From Microbacterium luteolum (lineage in GTDB: Bacteria; Actinomycetota; Actinomycetes; Actinomycetales; Microbacteriaceae): DNA of 64,000 nt. The notes beneath the pieces were generated by a model, which worked only from the letters and a program-made list of their open reading frames with translations, was not told the origin of the DNA and did no database searches. A program made the translations under genes and the position numbers. This document shows positions 16,031 to 25,329 of this stretch, piece by piece (within the stretch, counting starts at the first letter, position 1; every line of letters starts with the position of its first letter). The stretch covers positions 2,330,950 through 2,394,949 of the forward strand of contig NZ_BAAAUN010000001.1 of assembly GCF_039533965.1 (NCBI RefSeq), given 5' to 3'.

Positions 16031-18814
16031 TCACGAGATCTCGTCGCGCGGCGGCAGGACCAGTATCTGCCTGGCCTCCTCGTTGCCGGCGCGGTCGGTG
16101 GCCGCGAACTGGATGACCTGCTCCTCATCCGACAGGGCTCGCACGAACGCCTCCTGGAACGTGGCCCAGAACGTGCCGGGACCTTCCCACTGGATGCGCT
16201 CGACGCTCGACACCTCGTCGGTGGCGGTGAACGTGATCTCGACGCTCGAGCCCAGTCGCCGCAGGGTGGCCCGCGACACCGGAGCCTCGACATCGACGGC
16301 GAAGTCGCGGGACGCGTGGCCGGTGGCTCCGGACGCATCGGTCGCGCGCGCCCTGACCTGGTGCGCTCCGTCGCCCGGCAGCGGGAACGGCCCGTCGTAC
16401 GGCATCCACTCCCCCTCGCCCAGCGCCACCTCGACGCTCAACCCGCCGACGCCGGCCAGGTCTTCGGCATCCACCCGGATCGTCGGGATCTCGGTGTACC
16501 AGCCCGAGGGCGCAGGGAGGATCGCGGTCGTGATCGCGACGGACGGCGCCGTGGGGGCGTCGGCGAGAGATCTCGGCACCGACCATTCGGTGAGACGGAT
16601 GCCGTCGGCATCCGCCTCCTCACTCCAGGTCAGGTCCGCGGCATCCGTCTCGACGAGCGTTCCCCGCGTCCGGACGCCCGTGCCGTCGACATCGGCGGAT
16701 GCCGCCGCCTCGAGCACCTGGACGAGCTCGCTCTGCGCGAGCAGTCCTCCGCGGCGTGCGGCGCCCGCCGCCTCGCCGACCCGGTCGAGGAATGCGGCGC
16801 GTGTCGCGGGAGCGGGGTCGCGCCAGACATCGTCGAGGAGCGAGCCGCCGTCCTGTCGGACGCGCAGCGGCACGGCCGTCTCGGCGCCGACGAAGCCGAC
16901 CGTCGCCCCGGCATCCCGCACGTACATGTGGTACCGGGCGTCGCGACCGGTCCAGACCGGTTCAAACGGCACGCCGGCGATGCGCACGGCCCCGTCGGCG
17001 CGCAGCGCATCCCCCACGGCATCCACGGCATCCGTCGAATCGGCGTCGTCCGGACGCAGCGAGCCGTCCACGCGCCGGCGTTGCGCGAGCGCCAGGTCGA
17101 GTGCCGTCGTGGCGTCCGATCGGGCGACCAGCAGCGACGGCCCGTACTCGATCGACTGCAGCGCCCGGTCGTCGGGCGTCGGAAGAGCACGCAGGGCGAG
17201 CGGCGTCTCGATGTGGATCACGTCGCCCGATGACCACGGGCGGGCCACGACCAGATAGCCGTCCTCGATCGAGGCGGTGAAGGCGTCGCCGCCGATGCGG
17301 AGCACGGGGTCGCCCACGATCCACTCCGGCACGCGGATCCGCAGCGTCAGCGGCGTCCCGTCGACGAAGCCCTCGCCGCCGTCGATCCGCAGCTCGGTGG
17401 TGCCGCCGAAGGGCAGGGTCGTCTGCAGCCGCACGGTCGCGTGCTGCTCCTGCCAGTCCAGGGTCGACGGCACGAAGAGGTTGACCCAGAGCTCGGCGTC
17501 GGCATCCGCCGTGCGGAAGAACACGGTGTCCTGGTACTTGACGTGGTTCTCGAGGCCGGTGCCGCCGCAGCAGGTGCCGATGTTGTCCCACTCGGCCAGC
17601 GCCCCGGGGTGCACCGGGAACATGTAGGCGACCTCGGGGCTCGTGTCCGAGTCGACGTCGCGGCGGGAGGCGAGGATGTGATTCAGCACTCCGCGCTCGT
17701 AGTACGCCATGAAGCGCGGATCCCGGGTGTGCGCGAACAGGAGCCGCGCGAGCTTGAGCAGGTTGTACGTGGCGCAGGTCTCGGCGTTCCGGTGGCCGAT
17801 GTCGCCGGCGACCGCGCCGGGAGGACCCCACAGCTCGCTCTCGCCGGTGCCGCCGTGGGCGAACATGCGGCCGGGGACGATCTGATCCCACAGTCCGAGG
17901 ACGGCGTCGAGGTAGCGGCTCTCGCCGGTCAGCTCGTACTCGTGGAGGTAGCCGATCAGCTGGGGCAGGTGCTGGTTGGCGTGCATGTCGGTGAGCACGT
18001 CGCGTCGCTCGGCACCGGCCTCGAGCAGGTCGTCCTGATCGAAGAGGCGCGCGACCTCGAGGAACAGCGGCTCGTCGGCGACCACGCTCAGGCGGGCCAT
18101 CGTCTCGTTCATGCCGCCGTACTCGCCGGCGATGTACAGGGACCACATGCGCTGGATGCGGGCGTGCTCGAGGCGGGTCAGCCGGTGCGCGACCCAGTGG
18201 CCCATCGCGACGGCGATGTCGCGCGCCTCGTCGTTGCCGACGAGCTCGTAGGCGTCGAGCAGCCCGGCCATGATCTTGTGGGTCGTGTAGTACGGCGCCC
18301 AGATCTCGCCGTAGGGCGCGTAGTCCTCGAGGCGCGAGAACTGCCACTCGCCGTAGGCGGCGAGGAAGCCGGGGTGCGAGTAGCGTCCGGTCGCGGCCAA
18401 CGCGCGCTGCACCTCGCCGAGACCCGAGACGAACTCGTCGACCTTCGCGCGCAGCGCCTCGTCCTGCTCGCCCGCGGAGGCGAGGGAGAGCATCGAGAGG
18501 AAGTGGCCGGCGTAGTGCCCGCGCAGCAGGTTGGCCGTCTGCGCGTTCTCGCGGCCGGGGTAGTCGGCCTCGCCCCATGCCTCTTCCCGAGGGTGGCCGA
18601 AGTCCTCCCAGTTGCCGGGAGCGGCGGCGCCACGCGTGTCGAGGCCCGCGTTCGCCCGGAAGACGGCGAGCAGCCGATCGACCGGGTAGACGCGGGCGAG
18701 GTGCAGCATCTGCTCGCGGGCTCGCGCGAAGACGCTGTCGTCGCCGAGGCGCACCCGATCCAGGGGGAACGGACGCAGAGCGGGGGCGATGCGGATGCCG
18801 GTGGCCGCCGTCAT
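16031..18814 (-). CDS. GH127-like (DUF1680) beta-L-arabinofuranosidase, long form
   Basis: A 927-residue protein. Residues about 20-620 are a DUF1680 glycosidase (GH127, or the related GH146) with RNAETCATYN (Glu345, Cys347) and GTCCGGTG (Cys415, Cys416), the expected zinc-cysteine site. About 300 C-terminal residues add Ig-like, beta-rich segments (PTIRVDAEDLAGVGGLSVEV, VEITFTATDEVSSV). There is no signal peptide, so it is probably cytoplasmic. The ATG at 18814 overlaps the peptidase stop by four bases. With the 5906 enzyme it suggests two steps or two linkages of arabinan removal from hydroxyproline. Confidence 0.88.
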   Translation of the reverse strand: MTAATGIRIAPALRPFPLDRVRLGDDSVFARAREQMLHLARVYPVDRLLAVFRANAGLDTRGAAAPGNWEDFGHPREEAWGEADYPGRENAQTANLLRGHYAGHFLSMLSLASAGEQDEALRAKVDEFVSGLGEVQRALAATGRYSHPGFLAAYGEWQFSRLEDYAPYGEIWAPYYTTHKIMAGLLDAYELVGNDEARDIAVAMGHWVAHRLTRLEHARIQRMWSLYIAGEYGGMNETMARLSVVADEPLFLEVARLFDQDDLLEAGAERRDVLTDMHANQHLPQLIGYLHEYELTGESRYLDAVLGLWDQIVPGRMFAHGGTGESELWGPPGAVAGDIGHRNAETCATYNLLKLARLLFAHTRDPRFMAYYERGVLNHILASRRDVDSDTSPEVAYMFPVHPGALAEWDNIGTCCGGTGLENHVKYQDTVFFRTADADAELWVNLFVPSTLDWQEQHATVRLQTTLPFGGTTELRIDGGEGFVDGTPLTLRIRVPEWIVGDPVLRIGGDAFTASIEDGYLVVARPWSSGDVIHIETPLALRALPTPDDRALQSIEYGPSLLVARSDATTALDLALAQRRRVDGSLRPDDADSTDAVDAVGDALRADGAVRIAGVPFEPVWTGRDARYHMYVRDAGATVGFVGAETAVPLRVRQDGGSLLDDVWRDPAPATRAAFLDRVGEAAGAARRGGLLAQSELVQVLEAAASADVDGTGVRTRGTLVETDAADLTWSEEADADGIRLTEWSVPRSLADAPTAPSVAITTAILPAPSGWYTEIPTIRVDAEDLAGVGGLSVEVALGEGEWMPYDGPFPLPGDGAHQVRARATDASGATGHASRDFAVDVEAPVSRATLRRLGSSVEITFTATDEVSSVERIQWEGPGTFWATFQEAFVRALSDEEQVIQFAATDRAGNEEARQILVLPPRDEIS

Positions 18815-20268
18815 CGCGTGGCCCCCTGTTCCGGCGACCACTGCGCGCGGGTCCACTGCTCGATGCCCGCGGCGTCGATCGGGAGGGCTCCCGAGAGCAC
18901 CTCGGACCCGGTCGCGGTGACCAGGATGTCGTCTTCCAACCGCACGCCGATGCCCCGCAGCTCGGGCGGGAGGGTGAGGTCGTGCGCATGGAAGTACAGT
19001 CCGGGCTCGACCGTCATCACGACGCCGGGCTCGAGGTCGGCGCCCATGTAGTCCTCGTAGTGCGCCTGGCTGCAGTCGTGCACGTCGAGGCCGAGGTGGT
19101 GGCCGATTCCGCACGCGAGGTAGCGGCGGTGCTGCTGGCCCCGCGGCGACAGCGCCTCATCGACCGACACCGGAAGCAGGCCCCAGTCGTGCAGCCCCTG
19201 CGCCACGACCTGCATCGAGGCGAAGTGGAAGTCGAGGTAGGCGGTGCCGGGGCGGATCTGGTCGAGGCCCGCGCGGTGCGCACGCTCGACGAGGTCGTGC
19301 ACCTCGCGCTGCGCCGCGCTGAAGGTGCCCTGCGCCGGCACGGTGCGCGTCACATCGGCCGTGTAGAGCGAGCGTGCTTCCACGCCCATGTCGAGCAGGA
19401 GGGCCTGGTCGGGATGGATCGGGCCGTCGCAGCGGACCCAGTGCAGGATCGGGGCGTGCGCCCCGGAGCCGACGATCGTCGAGTAGCCGGGGCCGTTGCC
19501 GTGCGTGCGCGCGTGGCGGTCGAAGGTGCCCTGCAGCCAGCGCTCGCCGAGACCCTCGGCGATGGCGCGCGGGATCTCGCCCACGACGGCCGCGAAGCCC
19601 GACACGGTCGCGTCGATGGCCTCGCGCAGCTGCCCGATCTCCCAGTCGTCCTTCACCATGCGCAGCCGGGAGAGCGTGCGCTCGAGGTCGGCCGACACCT
19701 CCGCGCCGTGCGCGACGGCCAGGGCGGCGGCGGCGCGGGCAGCGAGTGCGCCGCGGAGGTCGGCGGCGCGGGCGTCGAGCGCCTCGATCGGCTCTACCGC
19801 GACCTGCAGCGCCTCGGCCCACTCGGCGAGTCCGGCGGAGGGGCCGACCCAGAGCTCGCCGTGCAGGGCGTTGCTGAAGAAGCCGTCGTCGCCGGGGCGG
19901 AACGGTGCCGGCAGGTACAGCACGGCGTCGTGTCCGCCGGGGCGCGCCCACATCACGAGGGTTGCGCCCTCGGCCTGGCATCCGGTCGCCCAGACGAAGC
20001 TGCTGTCGGCACGGAAGAGATATGACGCGTCGTCGTTGCGCACCGGGGCGATGCCCGAGCTCAGGACGAGCGTCTGCCCCGGCAGCGCCGCGCTCAACCG
20101 CTCACGATGCGCGGCGGCGGCCGCCGCGGTGCCGGCGGGGAGGTCGGGGCGGGTCGGGACGTCCTGCCACCCCTCGGCGATGAACGCGCGGAAGGCGGGG
20201 ATCTCGGCCAGCTTCGGGTAGCGGGTTCCCGCATACGGCGGGCGTGCTCCGGTCGTCGTGTCGCTCAT
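18811..20268 (-). CDS. M24 family Xaa-Pro aminopeptidase/dipeptidase
   Basis: A 485-residue metallopeptidase of the aminopeptidase P/prolidase group. It has an N-terminal creatinase-type domain, then the pita-bread catalytic domain. The five metal ligands are seen in order: Asp in LLLDMGVE, Asp in YTADVTRT, His in GIGHHLGLDVHD, Glu in MTVEPGLYF and Glu in GVRLEDDILV. It cleaves bonds before proline or hydroxyproline, which ordinary peptidases avoid. Four-base overlaps on both sides place it in the peptide-transporter operon. Confidence 0.92.
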   Translation of the reverse strand: MSDTTTGARPPYAGTRYPKLAEIPAFRAFIAEGWQDVPTRPDLPAGTAAAAAAHRERLSAALPGQTLVLSSGIAPVRNDDASYLFRADSSFVWATGCQAEGATLVMWARPGGHDAVLYLPAPFRPGDDGFFSNALHGELWVGPSAGLAEWAEALQVAVEPIEALDARAADLRGALAARAAAALAVAHGAEVSADLERTLSRLRMVKDDWEIGQLREAIDATVSGFAAVVGEIPRAIAEGLGERWLQGTFDRHARTHGNGPGYSTIVGSGAHAPILHWVRCDGPIHPDQALLLDMGVEARSLYTADVTRTVPAQGTFSAAQREVHDLVERAHRAGLDQIRPGTAYLDFHFASMQVVAQGLHDWGLLPVSVDEALSPRGQQHRRYLACGIGHHLGLDVHDCSQAHYEDYMGADLEPGVVMTVEPGLYFHAHDLTLPPELRGIGVRLEDDILVTATGSEVLSGALPIDAAGIEQWTRAQWSPEQGATR

Positions 20269-21572
20269 GCGCGCTCTCCTCCACGGTCTCGGACGAGTTC
20301 TCGCAGGCGCGTCAGCGTGCGGCCCGATCCGATCCCGTCATGCTCGTATTCGTTGGTCACCCAGTACTGGGATTCTCCGACGCCCTTCAGCGTCGCCAGC
20401 TGCAGTGCCGCATCGACGTACATGTCGTCGAAGTAGACGACCGCCGCGACCGGCACCTCGTTGCGGGCGAGGGCCGCCCGGTCGTACAGCGGCGCCCAGT
20501 CGGTCTTGGCGGCGAGCGCGTCGACGGCGGTGCGGAAGCCGCGGAGCAGCCGGACCTCGTCGAACATCCACGGGAACGCCATCTCCCCGGTGAACAGCAG
20601 CGGTCGACGGGTCTCGTCGAACTCCGGCCGCCGGTCGCGTTCGGCCTGCGCGGCCCACGCGGTCGCGCCGCTCTCCTGGTCGCCGTAGATCGACTCCTGC
20701 AGCGTCCAGAACAGCGGGTTGCCGGCGCTCGAGGAGAGCGCCATGACGTCCTGCAGGAAAGCCTCCGAGAGCCGGTCAGGGCGGATGAACGCCTTCTCGA
20801 TCAGCCAGTGCAGGCGCTCGAAGCCGGGCTTCATGCCGAAGTCGATGCCGAGGGCCTGGAAGCGGTGCACCGTCAGCAGGTCGCCGTCGGGCAGGCGCAC
20901 GTCGCCCTCCGCCAGCCGGTCGGCGATGCGCGCGACGGCGGCCTCGTCGTCGGGGAAGCGGCGGAAGAACTCGGCCGTCTTCGTCGCGACGCGGTCGAAC
21001 GTGCGGCGGTACACCTCGCTCGCCCGCGGCGGGATGCCGGGCACGCCACCGCACACGTAGCTCGCCGTCAGGCCGTCGGGCGCGAACGACAGGTAGGTCA
21101 TGGTGATCCAGCCGCCGAAGCTCTGCGCCAGGGTCGCCCAGCGCCGCCCGTCGTACAGAGTCGTGCGCACATGCTCCAGGTCGCGCACGATCGAGTCGGC
21201 GCGGAAGCAGGCGAGGTAGTCGCCCCCCGCGTCCCCGCGTTCTGCGACGATCGCGGCATCCACCGGCGTGCTGAGGCCGGTTCCGCGCTGGTCGACGAGC
21301 ACGACGCGGTAGTCGCGCAGCGCCTCGCCGATCCAGCCGTCACGGGCCAGCGGGCGCGGGTTGGCGCCGCCGGGGCCGCCCTGCAGGTAGGTGAGCAGCG
21401 GGCGATCGGCGTCGTCGTGCTCGGGGTCGACGAGCTCGCGCACGAACAGCTCGATCGTCTCGCCGCCGGTCGCATCCTCGTCGGTGGCGGTCCAGTCCAG
21501 CGGGACGGTCGTGCGGTATTCGCGAACGCGGATGCCGGGGAGCATGTGCTGCGCCGTGGCGGTGCGGGTCAT
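20265..21572 (-). CDS. Alpha/beta hydrolase, prolyl aminopeptidase-like (S33)
   Basis: A 435-residue serine peptidase of the proline iminopeptidase group. The oxyanion region is TYLQGGPGGANPRP (about 61-74), VLVDQRGTGLSTP follows, and the nucleophile Ser151 lies in TLAQSFGGW. It removes N-terminal proline-like residues from peptides, complementing the M24 enzyme, which cuts before proline. The start at 21572 overlaps the transporter ATPase gene by four bases. Cytoplasmic location is suggested by the lack of a signal peptide. Confidence 0.88.
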   Translation of the reverse strand: MTRTATAQHMLPGIRVREYRTTVPLDWTATDEDATGGETIELFVRELVDPEHDDADRPLLTYLQGGPGGANPRPLARDGWIGEALRDYRVVLVDQRGTGLSTPVDAAIVAERGDAGGDYLACFRADSIVRDLEHVRTTLYDGRRWATLAQSFGGWITMTYLSFAPDGLTASYVCGGVPGIPPRASEVYRRTFDRVATKTAEFFRRFPDDEAAVARIADRLAEGDVRLPDGDLLTVHRFQALGIDFGMKPGFERLHWLIEKAFIRPDRLSEAFLQDVMALSSSAGNPLFWTLQESIYGDQESGATAWAAQAERDRRPEFDETRRPLLFTGEMAFPWMFDEVRLLRGFRTAVDALAAKTDWAPLYDRAALARNEVPVAAVVYFDDMYVDAALQLATLKGVGESQYWVTNEYEHDGIGSGRTLTRLRELVRDRGGERA

Positions 21573-22462
21573 TCGGCTGCCTCCGTGGTCTCGGCCGCGG
21601 TGGCGGCATCCGCTTCCCGACCGGCTCGCGCCGCCTCGGCCTTCTTGCGCCGGCGATCCCACTCCGGGTTGATGCGCGGCACGGCCTGCAGCAGCGTCTT
21701 CGTGTACTCGTGCTCCGGGCGCTCGAAGACCTCGTCGCGCGGACCCGTCTCGACGATGGCTCCCTGCGACATGACGGCCACCCTCGTCGCGATCTGACGC
21801 ACCACGGCCAGGTCGTGCGCGATGAAGAGGTAGCCGAAGCCCTCGTCGGCCTGCAGGTCGCGCAGCAGGTTGATGACCTGGGCCTGCACCGAGACGTCGA
21901 GGGCTGAGACCGCCTCGTCGCAGATGATCAGCTTCGGGCCGACGGCGAGCGCCCTCGCGATGCCGATGCGCTGGGCCTGTCCGCCGGAGAACTGCGAGGC
22001 GTAGCGCTCGGAGTGCAGCGGGTTCAGCCCCACGCGCTCCATGAGCTCGCGGGTGAACGCGCGCGCACCGCCGGGGATCTTCCGCCCCTGGTAGACCAGC
22101 GGCGCGGTGACGAGCCGCTCGACCGTGTGCTTGGGGTTCAGCGACGAGTACGGGTCCTGGAAGATGACCTGCACCGCGGCGCGGAAGTCGCGCAGCGCCG
22201 CCCCCTTCGCGTGCGTGACGTCGGTGCCCTCGAACTCCAGCGTGCCGCTGGTGGGATCCATCAGGCGTGCGACCAGTCGGGCGGTCGTCGACTTGCCGGA
22301 GCCCGACTCGCCGACGACGGCCAGCGTTTCGCCCCGATGCACCTCGAGCGAGACGTCGTCGACGGCTCGGAAGGGCTTCGCCCGCCCGAGGAGCCCGGAG
22401 GACCCGCTGGAGAACTCCTTGACCAGATTCGTACCGCGGAACAGCGGCGCCTGCGTGCTCAT
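21569..22462 (-). CDS. Peptide ABC transporter ATP-binding protein (DppF type)
   Basis: A 297-residue ATPase with Walker A VVGESGSGKSTTARL, signature SGGQAQRIGIARALAV and Walker B LIICDEAVSALDVSVQ. The C-terminal oligopeptide/dipeptide-transporter extension is present (HEYTKTLLQAVPRINPEW). It powers import together with the DppD-type ATPase and the two permeases encoded upstream. Genes overlap by four bases. Confidence 0.95.
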   Translation of the reverse strand: MSTQAPLFRGTNLVKEFSSGSSGLLGRAKPFRAVDDVSLEVHRGETLAVVGESGSGKSTTARLVARLMDPTSGTLEFEGTDVTHAKGAALRDFRAAVQVIFQDPYSSLNPKHTVERLVTAPLVYQGRKIPGGARAFTRELMERVGLNPLHSERYASQFSGGQAQRIGIARALAVGPKLIICDEAVSALDVSVQAQVINLLRDLQADEGFGYLFIAHDLAVVRQIATRVAVMSQGAIVETGPRDEVFERPEHEYTKTLLQAVPRINPEWDRRRKKAEAARAGREADAATAAETTEAAE

Positions 22463-23355
22463 CGAGCGCTCCTCCCGTTGTCCGGAACCGTGATCTCGGT
22501 CGTGCGCAGCACGCCGATCGCGTCGTCGATGCGCGGCACCGCGTCGAGCAGCCGACGGGTGTAGTCGGCCTGCGGGTCGCTGAACACCTGCTCCACGGCA
22601 CCGCGTTCGACGGTCTCGCCCGCGCGCATCACGACGATCTGGTCGGTCACCTCGCTGACGACGGCGAGGTCATGCGTGATGAGGATGAGGCCGGCGCCGG
22701 TCTCGGTGCGGATCTCATCGAGCAGGTCGAGGATCTGCGCCTGCACGGTCACGTCGAGGGCCGTGGTCGGCTCGTCGGCGATGATCAGGTCGGGCTCCAT
22801 GCTCAGCGCCATGGCGATCATGATGCGCTGGCGCATGCCGCCGGAGAACTGATGCGGGTAGTGGTCGACGCGGCGGGCGGCGTCGCGGATGTGCACCCGC
22901 TCCATCGCCTCGATCGCGACAGCCCGCGCCTGCTTGCGCGAGACGCCGCTGCGGTGCGAGAGATACGCCTCGGCGATCTGGGTGCCGACCTTGTAGTACG
23001 GGTTCAGCGAAGACAGCGGGTCCTGGAAGATCATCGCGATGCGGTCGCCGCGCACGCGGCGCTTCTCGCGTTCCGACATCCCGATCAGCTCCGCGCCGTC
23101 GAACCGCACCGACCCGGTGGCCGTTCCGCCCTTGGGCAGGAGGCCGAGGATCGCCAGGCTCGTCATCGACTTGCCCGATCCGGATTCGCCGACGATGCCG
23201 AGCGCGCCGCCGCGGGGCACGTCGAACTCGAGGTTCTTCACCACGCTGGTCGGCCCCTGCGCGGTGCGGAACGAGACGGTGAGGTCGCGCACCGACAGCA
23301 GCGGGCCGCTGCCTTCGCCACTCACGGCGCCTGGCGTGCTCACGGATTCGCTCAT
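22459..23355 (-). CDS. Peptide ABC transporter ATP-binding protein (DppD type)
   Basis: A 298-residue ATPase: Walker A GIVGESGSGKSMTSLAI, signature SGGMRQRIMIAMALSM, Walker B LIIADEPTTALDVTVQ, and the family C-terminus ADYTRRLLDAVPRID. The coding frame continues upstream as a shadow, but the ATG at 23355 overlaps the permease stop by four bases and gives the usual length. It pairs with the DppF-type protein. Confidence 0.95.
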   Translation of the reverse strand: MSESVSTPGAVSGEGSGPLLSVRDLTVSFRTAQGPTSVVKNLEFDVPRGGALGIVGESGSGKSMTSLAILGLLPKGGTATGSVRFDGAELIGMSEREKRRVRGDRIAMIFQDPLSSLNPYYKVGTQIAEAYLSHRSGVSRKQARAVAIEAMERVHIRDAARRVDHYPHQFSGGMRQRIMIAMALSMEPDLIIADEPTTALDVTVQAQILDLLDEIRTETGAGLILITHDLAVVSEVTDQIVVMRAGETVERGAVEQVFSDPQADYTRRLLDAVPRIDDAIGVLRTTEITVPDNGRSAR

Positions 23356-24350
23356 GCGGATGCCCCCGTCCTGACGCGCGGATCGATCGCGGTGTACAGC
23401 AGGTCGACGACCATGTTGCCGATGATCACGAAGAACGCCGACAGCAGGGTGACGGCCATGATGACGGGCTGGTCGTTCGCGGTGATGGAGTCGGCGGTGA
23501 GCTTGCCGACGCCGTTGAGGCCGAAGACCGTCTCGGTGATGACCGCGCCGCCGAGGAGTCCGGCGACGTCCATGCCGAAGATCGTGACGATCGGCGTGAG
23601 GGCCGGACGCAGGGCGTGCCGGCGCCATACCAGGCCGGGCTGCAGCCCCTTCGCCCGCGCCGTGCGCACGAAGTTCTCCTGCAGGGTGTCGATCACGTTC
23701 GCGCGGGTGAGGCGCGTGTACACCGCCGCGTAGCCGACGGCCAGGACGACCCACGGGAGGATGAAGTTGAGGAACCACTGACCGGGGTCGTCCGCGAACT
23801 TCACGGCCTGCGGGAAGGGGAGCCAGCCGAGCGCGACCACGAAGATGAACTGCAGCGCGAGCGCCAGCACGTAGTTCGGGATCGACATGGAGCCGAGGGT
23901 GAGTCCGGCGAAGAACCGGTCGAGGAACTTCCCCTCCTTCACCGCGCTGAGCACACCCGCCACGACGCCGCCGAGAAGCCAGAGCACGGCCGCGCCGATC
24001 GCGATGGTCGCCGTGATGGGCAGGCGCTGCACGATCATGTCGCCGACGAGCTGGCTGGTCTGGAACGAGTAGCCGAGGCACGGGGCCGCGCACTCGACGG
24101 CTGCTCCGGCGACCGTGAAGGTGCGTCCGGTGAAGAGGCCGCCGACGTAGCCCCAGAACTGGGTCCAGAACGGCTGGTCGAGCCCGAGGTTGAGACGGAT
24201 CTGCTCGATGCGCTCTGGTGTGCAGTTCTTGCCGCAGATCTGCACGGCAGGATCGGCCGAGAGCAGGAAGAAGATCGCGTAGGTGAACAGCGTCACCAGG
24301 AACAGCACGACGAGCATGCCGAGCAGGCGTGAGCCGACGATGCGGATCAT
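23352..24350 (-). CDS. Peptide ABC transporter permease (DppB type)
   Basis: A 332-residue inner-membrane protein with about six membrane segments and the permease EAA-like loop (ENFVRTARAKGLQPGLVWRRHALRPA). An N-terminal helix leads into a periplasmic-side loop with cysteines (VQICGKNCTPERIEQIR). The ATG at 24350 overlaps the second permease by four bases. It forms the channel with the DppC-type protein. Confidence 0.95.
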   Translation of the reverse strand: MIRIVGSRLLGMLVVLFLVTLFTYAIFFLLSADPAVQICGKNCTPERIEQIRLNLGLDQPFWTQFWGYVGGLFTGRTFTVAGAAVECAAPCLGYSFQTSQLVGDMIVQRLPITATIAIGAAVLWLLGGVVAGVLSAVKEGKFLDRFFAGLTLGSMSIPNYVLALALQFIFVVALGWLPFPQAVKFADDPGQWFLNFILPWVVLAVGYAAVYTRLTRANVIDTLQENFVRTARAKGLQPGLVWRRHALRPALTPIVTIFGMDVAGLLGGAVITETVFGLNGVGKLTADSITANDQPVIMAVTLLSAFFVIIGNMVVDLLYTAIDPRVRTGASA

Positions 24351-25327
24351 GAGCGGGCCTCCCCACTGGTGGCGATGGTGCGGATGCGGTCGCCGAGGGT
24401 CGTGAACGAGAGCACCAGGAGGAAGAGGAACGCGCCGGGGATCACGAAGTACATCGGGTCGACGGCGTACCAGGGGGTCGCCGCGGCGATCATCTGCCCC
24501 CAGCTCGGGGTGGGGGGCACGACGCCGACGCCGAGGAACGAGAGTCCGGCCTCGGTGCCGATGTAGCCGGGGACGGCGAGGGTCGCCATCACGATGATCG
24601 TGGACTGCAGGTTCGGCAGGATCTCGCGGAAGATGATCCGGCGGCTCGATGCACCCGACGCCTTCGCGGCTTCGACGAACTCGCGTTCCTTGAGCGAGAG
24701 GGTCTGCGACCGCACGATGCGGGCGAGGTACGGCCAGCCGAACAGCGAGATGACGACCACGAGCAGGAAGACGCGGTTGTCGGCGGGCAGGGCCGACAGG
24801 ATCGCGATCATGAAGATGAGGGCGGGGAACGCCATCAGGAACTCCATGACGCGCGAGATGACGAGGTCGACGAGTCCGCCGAAGTAGCCGGCGAGCAGCC
24901 CCATCACCACGCCGATGACGGTGGTGAGGAGAGTCGCCGACAAGGCGACCGTCATCGAGACCCGCGCACCGTAGGCGATGCGGGCGAAGATGTCGCGGCC
25001 ACTGCCGGGCTCGACGCCGAACCAGTGCTCGGCGCTGATGCCGCCGAACGGACCGATCGGGATGGCGCCGAGGTTGGGGTCGATCGCCGCCTGATCGAAC
25101 TCGTAGGGGCCCCATCCGCTCAGCATCGTCAGCAGCGGCGCGAAGATCGCCATCAGGATGATGAGCAGGATGTAGGCGCTGGAGAGCATGGCGCCCCAGT
25201 CGGTCAGGAAGGCTCTCAGCAGCCGCCGGCCAGAGGCCGGGGGCGACTCCAGGGTCTCGTGGAGACTGGAGTCACCCGCCGGCGTGGCTTCGGCTTCGGC
25301 TTCGAGCGATGTCGAGCTGAAGGTCAT
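24347..25327 (-). CDS. Peptide ABC transporter permease (DppC type)
   Basis: A 326-residue membrane protein with the DppC N-terminal segment (LRAFLTDWGAMLSSAYILLI) and the permease motif EREFVEAAKASGASSRRIIF. It follows the binding-protein gene by two bases and overlaps the DppB-type gene. Together the five genes form a complete importer, presumably for hydroxyproline-rich arabinosylated peptides. Confidence 0.95.
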   Translation of the reverse strand: MTFSSTSLEAEAEATPAGDSSLHETLESPPASGRRLLRAFLTDWGAMLSSAYILLIILMAIFAPLLTMLSGWGPYEFDQAAIDPNLGAIPIGPFGGISAEHWFGVEPGSGRDIFARIAYGARVSMTVALSATLLTTVIGVVMGLLAGYFGGLVDLVISRVMEFLMAFPALIFMIAILSALPADNRVFLLVVVISLFGWPYLARIVRSQTLSLKEREFVEAAKASGASSRRIIFREILPNLQSTIIVMATLAVPGYIGTEAGLSFLGVGVVPPTPSWGQMIAAATPWYAVDPMYFVIPGAFLFLLVLSFTTLGDRIRTIATSGEARS

Positions 25328-25329
25328 GC

